Assembly (NCBI GenBank): GCA_903827085.1
Contig: CAIKHC010000350.1
Span: 1-6,063 of the forward strand
DNA from: an uncultured Candidatus Nemicrothrix sp.
GTDB taxonomy: Bacteria > Actinomycetota > Acidimicrobiia > Acidimicrobiales > Acidimicrobilacustridaceae
Length of the DNA stretch: 6,063 nt
Direction: 5' to 3'
The position numbers and the translations under genes are program-made. The notes under the pieces were generated by a model. It worked only from the letters and a program-made list of their open reading frames with translations. It did not search any database and had not been told where the DNA came from. This document shows positions 1-5,649 of this stretch, piece by piece (within the stretch, counting starts at the first letter, position 1; each line of letters begins with the position of its first letter).

Positions 1-543
1 TATCACGACGAATTACGGGAACTCCTCACTCGCAGCGAACTCTCAGACACTGCGTCAATCCTTCTCGACGAGACTGCCGTTCTCTACAAAGAGAAGATCA
101 ATTACAAAGCACCGGGTGGCGCTGGCTACTCACCGCATCAAGATGCGCCGGCCTACCGATTTATCGAATCGCATGTTTCGTGCATGTTGGCTATTGATGA
201 TTCTCGAGAATCGAACGGGTGCATTGAAGTCGTGTCGTCGATGCACAACGAGATCCTCCCGGTGGACGACAAAGGCTGCATCCGCGCCGACATCGTTGAA
301 CAACTTGATTGGAAGCCAGCTCCGATCTGGGCAGGTCAAGCATTGTGGTTTCACTCGCGAACTCCCCACCGAAGCGGCCCCAATACTTCGACTCAACCTC
401 GTCGAGCGATCTACCCCACCTACAACGCATTGCGTGAAGGTGATCTTCGCGAGGCGTACTACGAGCAGAAGGCAAAAGAGTTTGCCTCTGCCGACGGACC
501 GCAGGTTTCGCTCATCGGAGACTTTGAAGGACACATTCTCTGA
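1..543 (+). CDS. phnY: PhyH-family Fe(II)/2-oxoglutarate dioxygenase, PhnY-like (5' end missing)
   Basis: This is the C-terminal 180 residues of a phytanoyl-CoA dioxygenase (PhyH) family enzyme; the frame is open from base 1, so the N-terminus lies upstream of the window. Seen directly: the facial-triad motif H46-x-D48 in PGGAGYSPHQDAPAY (window residues 38-52), the distal iron ligand H123 in TPHRSGPN, and an arginine (R134 or R135) 11-12 residues later that should bind the 2-oxoglutarate carboxylate. The lead-in EKINYK just before the HxD motif is also typical of PhyH. Known for the family: PhnY hydroxylates carbon 1 of 2-aminoethylphosphonate, and PhnY* acts on methylphosphonate as well; other PhyH members act on lipids, ectoine or halogenated compounds. 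I assign the phosphonate role because the next gene, overlapping by one base, encodes a PhnZ-like C-P cleaving oxygenase. The dioxygenase class is near certain; the substrate is inferred from the neighbour. Confidence 0.78.
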   Translation, partial: YHDELRELLTRSELSDTASILLDETAVLYKEKINYKAPGGAGYSPHQDAPAYRFIESHVSCMLAIDDSRESNGCIEVVSSMHNEILPVDDKGCIRADIVEQLDWKPAPIWAGQALWFHSRTPHRSGPNTSTQPRRAIYPTYNALREGDLREAYYEQKAKEFASADGPQVSLIGDFEGHIL

Positions 544-1094
544 TGTCGCCAGTCTCGATTGACTCGATCCTCTCGATGTACAGCACTTGGGGGAACGAAA
601 CCTATGACGAGGACATCACCCAACTCGCCCACGCGCTGCAATGCGCAGCCCTCGCGAAGCACGAAGGATCAAGCGAGGAGTTAATTGCCGCTGCCCTCCT
701 CCACGACATTGGTCATCTTTTTGAAATCGAACGCCGAAACGGCCCCGACTACAGCGCCGACCTCCGACACGAGCTCACCGGTTCGGAGTACCTAAGCAAA
801 CTCTTCCCGCCAGCGGTGACGACACCGATAGCGATGCACGTCGAAGCGAAGCGTTACTTGGCCGCAAATGAGGCCGGCTATTTCGACGGACTTTCTCGAG
901 GGTCACAGCGGAGCCTCGATGTGCAAGGAGGTCCATTCACTGCCGCCGAAAGCGCGAGGTTCATGGAACTCGAAGGAAGCGCAGACGCGATCAAGCTCCG
1001 CCGTTGGGACGACTTCGGCAAAGTCATCGGCCTCGACGTCCCCGACTTCGATACCTGGATTCCACTCTTACTTCGAGTGACCTCTGCGGAGTAG
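543..1094 (+). CDS. phnZ: HD-domain mixed-valent di-iron oxygenase, PhnZ-like
   Basis: A complete 183-residue protein of the HD superfamily, close to the roughly 190 residues of PhnZ. PhnZ uses a mixed-valent Fe(II)/Fe(III) site and O2 to cleave the C-P bond of the alpha-hydroxyphosphonate made by PhnY, releasing phosphate (plus glycine from the 2-aminoethylphosphonate-derived intermediate). Visible residues match the ligands I recall for PhnZ in order and spacing: H30, H54-D55, H58 (in LLHDIGH), H76, H99, K103 (in HVEAKRYL) and D156 (in RRWDDFGK). E23 matches the gating glutamate, and R153, S121 and the QGGP turn at 128-131 match the phosphate pocket region. Plain HD phosphohydrolases lack the H..K and extra histidine pattern. 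The start ATG shares its A with the upstream TGA stop (TGATG), which implies translational coupling. The best alternatives are another oxygenase of the same PhnZ/TmpB group; the TmpA partner is not of the PhyH type, which argues against TmpB. Cytoplasmic, with no signal peptide. Confidence 0.85.
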   Translation: MSPVSIDSILSMYSTWGNETYDEDITQLAHALQCAALAKHEGSSEELIAAALLHDIGHLFEIERRNGPDYSADLRHELTGSEYLSKLFPPAVTTPIAMHVEAKRYLAANEAGYFDGLSRGSQRSLDVQGGPFTAAESARFMELEGSADAIKLRRWDDFGKVIGLDVPDFDTWIPLLLRVTSAE

Positions 1095-2171
1095 TTAACT
1101 CAATCGAACTTGGGCTGCGCCGGTGATGGGCGGCAGGTCAACGGGGCTGAGCGCGCCGGCGGCAGCATCGCATACTGCGGGAATTGCATTCACACAACGA
1201 TTTGCTGCGCTTGCATTTCCGCCACCTGCTGCACCGGGTTCACCGGGCTCATTTCCGTGAACCGTGATCTCCAAATGGGGATGGCCACTCATCACAACGC
1301 GATGTTCGCCACCAGGATTCAGAGGCTGTTGCCAATCGGGCGCACAGTCATCGTCGATTCTGGTGATGTGCTCCACCGTAAGGAGAGGGTGGCCACCCGC
1401 GAGTCCTGTGACTTGGAAGCGAAACGCCCCCATGGTTCCTTCTTCGAAGGTTCCCATTCCCGGGACTTCGATCGTCCGCTCAAGTGGACGGCGTTCCACT
1501 GTTGTCGTGACTTCGTCGATCTCGACCTCGAGACTGTCAGCGAGTACTCGCACCATCGGCGCCCAGACCGTCATCAACGACATCTCTTCAAGCATTTGCG
1601 GCATGACGTTCATCGGGCCGCCCAAACCGATCACATTGCGCACGATGTCGGGTGCGTCATAGAGCGCGTAATTGAAGATCTCTTGAATACGAATCTCGGT
1701 GATTCCGGCGCCAACTCCGCTCACGAGGGCAGGCAGGATGTCAAGCGCCCAGCCGGGATCAATACCGGAAACAAAGACCGAAGAATTGCCAGCTTCCATC
1801 GCTGGAGTGAGCATCCCCATCAACTCGGGAGGAGCGCTTGCGGGGTGGAGTAACGGATAGAACGCGGTCGACACGACATTTCGACCTGAACGAAGTAGGC
1901 GTTCGAGATCCATGTACGCCTCCATCGGACGCGTATCGGCAGTTGCTGCATACACAACGCAATCGACATCAGGCGCAAACGCGATCTCGGTGTCGTCAGT
2001 CGCAAGCACTCCGAGCGGAGCGATGCCTGCGAGTTCGCCGGCGTCTTTCCCAACTTTCGCCGGGTTCGACACGACCACACCAACAAGTTCTAGATCGCGA
2101 TGCGTCGCGATTGCTCGGATTGCCGGTCGCCCAACGTTCCCTGTCCCCCATACAACGACTTGATATGTCAT
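1095..2171 (-). CDS. DapB / 2,4-diaminopentanoate dehydrogenase-like NAD(P) oxidoreductase
   Basis: A 358-residue protein with an N-terminal Rossmann fold: beta strand YQVVVWG followed by the dinucleotide motif G9-T-G11-N-V-G14, then VVVSNPAKVGKDAGEL at the end of the second strand. The rest resembles the long C-terminal domain of the actinobacterial 'dihydrodipicolinate reductase-like' or 'NAD(P)H-dependent amine dehydrogenase' family, including the characteristic closing stretch around residues 326-348 (NRCVNAIPAVCDAA, then DLPPITG). True DapB is about 250 residues and carries a lysine-biosynthesis motif I do not see, so lysine synthesis is unlikely. Members of this group are often found in actinobacterial catabolic clusters, and most have no assigned substrate. 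It starts 47 bases after the upstream SDR-like gene on the same strand, so it is probably the second gene of that operon. Its ribosome site is weak (AGGGTCC, about 6 bases before the ATG). Its TAA abuts the convergent phnZ-like TAG. Confidence 0.8.
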   Translation of the reverse strand: MTYQVVVWGTGNVGRPAIRAIATHRDLELVGVVVSNPAKVGKDAGELAGIAPLGVLATDDTEIAFAPDVDCVVYAATADTRPMEAYMDLERLLRSGRNVVSTAFYPLLHPASAPPELMGMLTPAMEAGNSSVFVSGIDPGWALDILPALVSGVGAGITEIRIQEIFNYALYDAPDIVRNVIGLGGPMNVMPQMLEEMSLMTVWAPMVRVLADSLEVEIDEVTTTVERRPLERTIEVPGMGTFEEGTMGAFRFQVTGLAGGHPLLTVEHITRIDDDCAPDWQQPLNPGGEHRVVMSGHPHLEITVHGNEPGEPGAAGGGNASAANRCVNAIPAVCDAAAGALSPVDLPPITGAAQVRLS

Positions 2172-2218
2172 GGGCGGGGACCCTAGTAGCGAGAACGCTG
2201 ACCGTGCCGAAACGCGCG

Positions 2219-3325
2219 TTAGTTCTCAAACGTCGGTTGGGTTCTCGGCCGACCACCGGGGCCGCTGTAGGCCAGTCCCACTCCGGGAGTGACCTCGAAG
2301 GACACGGCAGCCATTGATCCGACGGCCGCTTTCCATGAAGAAATCAGCTGATCTTCCGCCCCGTAGTCAAACGGGTCGGTGAGCACGTATTCCTCGGGAG
2401 CACCCGGAGCGATCGGGTTTTCCACGAGCCACCGCGCCGTTCGGGCCACCGCCTCGCGCGCAGGCACAAGGTCTCGATAGCCGAGTCGCGTCTGCAGCAG
2501 CGATGTATCGAGCACCCGGTGTGTCGGCGATGGTTGGGCCAGTAGCGGTCGCGCTGGCACAGCGAGATCGAATGGCATCGAAACAATCTCAAGTTCAGCG
2601 CCAAGTTCTGAAGCGATGATCTCGATCACCTGCCGAATCGTCAGCACTTCGTCATCGCCACAATTAAATGCAAGACCAGCTGCATCATCAGGACGATCGA
2701 TGCCGCATAACACCGCATGCGCAAGATTTTCTGTGTAGCCGTGATGATGCAACGTCAGACCGTCGTCGGCCACAACAATCTGCCTCCGTCCATCAAGAAT
2801 GCGACGGACAACGCTCCACTCGCGAGGGACAACCTGAAGTGGCCCGTAGGCGTAGGGATATCGAAAATGTGCCGCCTGCGGCTGATGCGCGAAAACAAAC
2901 TCCTCGGTACGAGCGACTCGGAAACCCTTCTCGTCTTCTTCTGGACTCGCGACCACCGGGGCCTCCTCGCTTACCGGAACGGGAAGACCTTCAGGCGTAA
3001 AGAGCCATGGGTTCATCCAACCCCGAATCGCCGGCACACCACCGACGGAAACAAAGCGTTCCGTTCGGCCCACCATGAATTCCGCGATCCGACGCAGTCG
3101 GCCGTACATCACCACGGTGAGATCCCATGTGCGATCGCCGATCGCTTCGGCTAGCGACTCCATGTCGTACGGATCGGCGTGGATGTGCTCAATTTCGATC
3201 GGAGTCTCAGGCCGCTCGTGGGTGCCGCGGTGAAGGATGACGACCTCGTGGCCTCGGTCCATGAGCCCGCGAACCAGATGGATTCCGGTTGGGCCCGTTC
3301 CGCCAATCACCAGTGTGCGTGTCAT
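2219..3325 (-). CDS. Atypical extended SDR, NAD-dependent epimerase/dehydratase-like
   Basis: A 368-residue protein with the nucleotide-binding motif G8-G-T-G-P-T-G14 after strand TLVIG, the acidic/basic second-strand end VVILHRGTHER, and an extended-SDR C-terminal half: the substrate-side motif FRYPYAYGP at 154-162, VRRILDGRRQIVV at 173-185, HGYTENLAHAV at 195-205 and FNCGDDE near 220. These mark the NAD-epimerase/dehydratase superfamily. The active-site Tyr-x-x-x-Lys expected just before the TEE segment reads F135-R-V-A-R139, so classical SDR catalysis looks lost or altered. I place the start at 3325 because GAGAG lies 5 bases upstream (3331-3335) and the Rossmann strand begins at once. The frame stays open upstream through three consecutive ATG codons (3335-3343) to a GTG at 3385, none with a good ribosome site. 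It is the likely first gene of a minus-strand operon with the DapB-like gene. Substrate unknown. Confidence 0.82.
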   Translation of the reverse strand: MTRTLVIGGTGPTGIHLVRGLMDRGHEVVILHRGTHERPETPIEIEHIHADPYDMESLAEAIGDRTWDLTVVMYGRLRRIAEFMVGRTERFVSVGGVPAIRGWMNPWLFTPEGLPVPVSEEAPVVASPEEDEKGFRVARTEEFVFAHQPQAAHFRYPYAYGPLQVVPREWSVVRRILDGRRQIVVADDGLTLHHHGYTENLAHAVLCGIDRPDDAAGLAFNCGDDEVLTIRQVIEIIASELGAELEIVSMPFDLAVPARPLLAQPSPTHRVLDTSLLQTRLGYRDLVPAREAVARTARWLVENPIAPGAPEEYVLTDPFDYGAEDQLISSWKAAVGSMAAVSFEVTPGVGLAYSGPGGRPRTQPTFEN

Positions 3326-3457
3326 GTTTGCTCTCATCATCATGTGAGGTTCGTTCGCCGACCCTACAAGCACAGCAGTTCCCACTTACGAGTCACCGCA
3401 CCCGTCGACACCGTGGTAGCAATCTCTTTCAGCATTGAACTGCCGCAAGGGGGAATC
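3326..3457. promoter_or_regulatory. Divergent intergenic control region between two SDR genes
   Basis: These 132 bases separate the minus-strand epimerase-like gene from the plus-strand classical SDR, so they must hold the promoters for both unless transcription enters from further away. I looked for sigma-70 -35/-10 pairs and found none that is convincing on either strand. The minus strand reads GGGAACT (3377-3383) followed, after about 16 bases, by TCGG, which is loosely like an ECF-sigma promoter but lacks the usual -10. The only short palindrome I noticed is GTCGAC at about 3398-3403. No clear operator inverted repeat is visible. The call rests on gene orientation alone. Confidence 0.4.
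3447..3454 (+). promoter_or_regulatory. Ribosome binding site that sets the SDR start
   Basis: The purine run AAGGGGGA ends three bases before the ATG at 3458 and precedes the MILENKVSIISG start of the short-chain dehydrogenase. The same frame is open much further upstream, to 3179 and into the opposite-strand gene, but only this ATG has a Shine-Dalgarno-like tract and begins directly at the Rossmann fold. Confidence 0.65.
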
Positions 3458-4240
3458 ATGATTCTAGAAAACAAGGTCTCAATCATTTCCGGTATCGGCC
3501 CAGGGCTTGGACAGGAACTCGCCTACGCCTTCGCTCGTGAAGGTTCCGACGTCGTACTGGTCGCCCGAACCGAATCAAAGCTCCAAGAGGTGGCCGAAGA
3601 AATCTCTCGTCAGTGGCCCGACCGGCGCGCACTCGTATGCCCCACCGATATCTCGGACGCTGAGCAAACCCAACGCATGGTCGATGCAACCATTGCCGAG
3701 TTCGGTCGTATCGACTGCCTCATCAATAGCGCGTACGTTCCGCCTCCGTTCACGATGTTCGAAGATGCGAACTTCGACGATTGGCGCAAGTCGTTCGACG
3801 TCACAGTGTTCGGAACGCTCCAACTCACCCAACAAGTCGTACCTCATATGAAGTCCAATGGGGGCGGTTCGATTGTGTTTGTGAACTCGATGATCCAAAA
3901 GAAGCCACTTGCGACGCAATCGGGATACGCAACCTCGAAGGGCGCTCTCACCGTGGCGGCCCGCATGCTCGCCAAGGAACTCGGCGCACACCACATCCGT
4001 GTGAACTCAACCTTCATGGGTTGGATGTGGGGCCCTCCCGTCGAGGGCTACGTGAACTACGCCGTCAGCACAGGCCAAGACCGCGACGCCGTCATCGCTG
4101 AAATCACCAAAGACATTCCGCTTGGCATCATCCCCGACGATGCCGATTGCGCAAACGCGGTTGCGTTCCTCGCCTCTGATCTCGCCAGCGTGATCACCGG
4201 AGCGGAACTCGACGTCAATGGCGGCGAGATGATGCTCTAA
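3458..4240 (+). CDS. Classical short-chain dehydrogenase/reductase (SDR)
   Basis: A 260-residue protein, the normal length for a classical SDR. Seen directly: the cofactor motif S11-G-I-G-P-G-L-G18 (a variant of TGxxxGxG), R37 at the end of the second strand (often a sign of NADP preference, with no acidic residue at 36), D64 in the PTDIS adenine pocket, N90-S-A92 in place of NAG, catalytic S144 in FVNSMIQ, and Y157-A-T-S-K161 at the usual 13-residue spacing from the serine. The distinctive stretch GWMWGPPVEGY (188-198) belongs to an actinobacterial SDR subgroup I recognise by pattern but cannot name. The fourth tetrad residue, normally Asn in the DVNxxG helix, is T116 here (DVTVFG). It probably interconverts an alcohol and a ketone, with unknown substrate. 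It is followed 64 bases later by the F420-type reductase on the same strand, with no terminator seen between them, so they are probably co-transcribed. Confidence 0.9.
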   Translation: MILENKVSIISGIGPGLGQELAYAFAREGSDVVLVARTESKLQEVAEEISRQWPDRRALVCPTDISDAEQTQRMVDATIAEFGRIDCLINSAYVPPPFTMFEDANFDDWRKSFDVTVFGTLQLTQQVVPHMKSNGGGSIVFVNSMIQKKPLATQSGYATSKGALTVAARMLAKELGAHHIRVNSTFMGWMWGPPVEGYVNYAVSTGQDRDAVIAEITKDIPLGIIPDDADCANAVAFLASDLASVITGAELDVNGGEMML

Positions 4241-4291
4241 TCGAGCACATCAACGACCTCAACTTCTGACACAATCACCCGAAACACAATC

Positions 4292-4298
4292 GAGGAGG
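4292..4298 (+). promoter_or_regulatory. Strong Shine-Dalgarno site before the Ddn-like gene
   Basis: GAGGAGG sits six bases before the ATG at 4305. It is the strongest ribosome binding site in the window and fixes the start. It suggests that this second gene of the operon is translated independently of the SDR ahead of it. Confidence 0.8.
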
Positions 4299-4304
4299 AC
4301 CACG

Positions 4305-4787
4305 ATGCCTACCGAACAGCACGCTGAAATGCTCTGGGAAACCCCCAGCCACGAAGAAATCATTGGGATCACCAAGAGCCACGTCGAAGCCATGGAAACC
4401 ATGAACATCGACGAGGTTTGGGTGCAAGCCGGAATGCATCACGTCATGCTCCGTACGATCGGACGCAAGTCCGGCAACGAACACAAGATCGCCCTTCCGT
4501 ACTGGCGCGACCCCGAGGGCGTGCGCATCGTTGTTGCGTCCTACGCCGGTCACGAAAAGCACCCGGCGTGGTTCATCAACCTGCGCGACCGAGAAGCAAA
4601 CCCTGAGATTTACATCAAGGTTCAGGACGGCGAGTTTTGGTCGGTTCCGGAAATTCTTGACGGGGGCCCCGAACACGACCGCATCTGGGAACTGCTCTGC
4701 GACGATCGTGCTTGGTACCGCGACTACCAAAAGAAGTGCAACCGCACGATCCCTCTGGTTCGCCTTCCCGAAACTCGTTCAGTCTGA
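4305..4787 (+). CDS. Ddn-like deazaflavin (F420)-dependent nitroreductase/quinone reductase family protein
   Basis: A 160-residue single-domain protein of the split-barrel deazaflavin-dependent nitroreductase family (Ddn/FDOR type). Supporting signals, in order: strand VMLRTIGRKSG (47-57), where G53-R-K-S-G57 is the F420-phosphate-binding turn; LPYWRDPEG (64-72); VVASYAGHEKHPAWFINL (76-93), matching the family pattern ASxxGxxKHPxWxxNL; the NP at 99-100 before the next strand; and the C-terminal helix Y138..Y141-Q followed by IPLVRLPE (149-156). In Ddn, tyrosines in that last helix line the substrate pocket. Family members reduce quinones, enones or nitro compounds with F420H2, and some related barrels bind other cofactors, so F420 use is likely rather than proven. 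F420 dependence supports an actinobacterial host. The N-terminal 40 residues form a helical lead-in without a signal peptide. Probably in an operon with the preceding SDR. Substrate unknown. Confidence 0.85.
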   Translation: MPTEQHAEMLWETPSHEEIIGITKSHVEAMETMNIDEVWVQAGMHHVMLRTIGRKSGNEHKIALPYWRDPEGVRIVVASYAGHEKHPAWFINLRDREANPEIYIKVQDGEFWSVPEILDGGPEHDRIWELLCDDRAWYRDYQKKCNRTIPLVRLPETRSV

Positions 4788-4808
4788 GAACCAGTCAGAA
4801 GATCACTG

Positions 4809-4825
4809 CTGACGAACAGCGTCAG
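4809..4825. terminator. Small hairpin between convergent genes, possible weak terminator
   Basis: CTGACG (4809-4814) and CGTCAG (4820-4825) form a perfect six-base stem with a five-base loop. It lies 21 bases after the stop of the Ddn-like gene and overlaps the final codons of the convergent FrnE-like gene. There is no T-run on either side, so it does not meet the classic Rho-independent pattern. I list it as a candidate only. Confidence 0.25.
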
Positions 4826-5535
4826 TCACAACCTTCAGGACCGCAGACCTCGCCCTCGATGAGCATCTCGAGGGCGGGTTCGCGTTCAGACCACACCCGA
4901 TCGAGAACCTGGAGTAGCACTTCAGGGGGCTGCGCACCGGCGACGGCGAGGCGCCGATCGAACACAAAGAACGGAACGCCAGTGACCTGCATAGACGCAG
5001 CGGTCGCTTCGTCGATACGAACCTCATCAGCAAACGCGTCAGTCGTGAGAACAGCAGCCACTTCATCTGCATCAAGGCCCGCTTCAACCGCAAGACGTTC
5101 GACAACCTCGGGGAGTCCGATCGCTTCACCCTCGGACAGATAACCGCGAAGGAAACGTTCCTTCACTTGGGTTTGGATCCCTCGAGCGGCACCGAGATGA
5201 ATCATCCGATGCGCATCGAATGTGTTGCCCGGTTGGACCCGATCGAATTGAAACTCGACGCCGCATTCGACTCCGGTTGCGGTCATCCGATCGATCATCC
5301 CCTGCGCCTCTTCAGGCGATGTGCCGTACTTTTTTGCCAGCATGCCGACGTAGTTGCCTTGGCGCGCTGCAGGCGCAGTCGGATCAAGCTCATAGCTGTG
5401 CCAGATGATCTCGACCTTGTCCGAGTGAGCGAACTCACCGAGCGCAGCATCGAGATTGGCTTTGCCTATGGCACACCACGGACAAACGACGTCTGACCAA
5501 ATATCGACTCGAATGGATTCGGTCGCTGCGCTCAT
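4822..5535 (-). CDS. FrnE-like DsbA-family thiol:disulfide oxidoreductase
   Basis: A 237-residue cytoplasmic thioredoxin-fold protein of the DsbA/FrnE group. The redox motif C18-P-W-C21 follows strand IRVDIWSDVV in the family form SDVVCPWCAIGK. The helical insertion spans about 50-180 with the typical stretch FDAHRMIHLG (106-115), and the cis-proline loop T185-G-V-P188-F-F faces the active site. The end carries a second cysteine pair, C231-GPEG-C236, one residue from the C-terminus. No signal peptide or lipobox is visible, unlike exported DsbA. Proteins like this are annotated as 2-hydroxychromene-2-carboxylate isomerase-like or as polyketide-associated FrnE; in Deinococcus FrnE has disulfide isomerase activity linked to oxidative stress. 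The start at 5535 is supported by GGAGA 5 bases upstream and by the immediate onset of the first strand. It is convergent with the Ddn-like gene (34-base gap) and divergent from the MFS gene. Native client unknown. Confidence 0.9.
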   Translation of the reverse strand: MSAATESIRVDIWSDVVCPWCAIGKANLDAALGEFAHSDKVEIIWHSYELDPTAPAARQGNYVGMLAKKYGTSPEEAQGMIDRMTATGVECGVEFQFDRVQPGNTFDAHRMIHLGAARGIQTQVKERFLRGYLSEGEAIGLPEVVERLAVEAGLDADEVAAVLTTDAFADEVRIDEATAASMQVTGVPFFVFDRRLAVAGAQPPEVLLQVLDRVWSEREPALEMLIEGEVCGPEGCD

Positions 5536-5649
5536 GATTTCTCCAATGATTTGACCAAAGAAGCGTATCGGTGATCTCGGCGACGGCAGTGGGACCTTCC
5601 TACCAATACGTCCACGACTAGGTTGAGACGAAACTTAGGGGGAAGCAAC
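5536..5649. promoter_or_regulatory. Divergent intergenic region between FrnE-like and MFS genes
   Basis: These 114 bases lie between two divergent start codons and should contain both promoters. On the plus strand TTGACC (5551-5556) could be a -35 element, but the bases 17 further on (ATCTCG) are a poor -10. Nearer the MFS gene, TAGGTT (5619-5624) is -10-like without a matching -35. The clear sites are the two ribosome binding sites: AGGGGGA (5637-5643) before the MFS gene and GGAGA on the minus strand before the FrnE-like gene. No operator palindrome stands out. Confidence 0.4.

Noticed and set aside
1110..1853. Long plus-strand open frame (247 codons) opposite the DapB-like gene
   Set aside because: Its translation is rich in Cys, His and Arg with no fold or motif, and no ribosome site precedes it. 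The opposite strand encodes a clear Rossmann protein through the whole stretch, so this is an antisense shadow.
3364..3383. ECF-sigma-like promoter (GGGAACT ... TCGG) on the minus strand
   Set aside because: The -35-like half is suggestive, but the -10 does not match the usual CGTT or GTT form, and a single match in a short region is expected by chance.
3326..3385. Longer epimerase-like start at GTG 3385 (20 extra residues)
   Set aside because: The extra residues lie ahead of the Rossmann strand and show no family pattern, no ribosome site precedes the GTG, and GAGAG supports the ATG at 3325.
3179..3457. N-terminal extension of the classical SDR to a start at 3179
   Set aside because: It would overlap the opposite-strand epimerase-like gene by more than 140 bases, its translation has no SDR similarity, and a good ribosome site sits directly before the ATG at 3458.
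4275..4730. Minus-strand open frame of 151 codons opposite the Ddn-like gene
   Set aside because: The plus strand has a strong ribosome site and full family motifs; the minus-strand product shows none and is explained by codon bias in the antisense frame.
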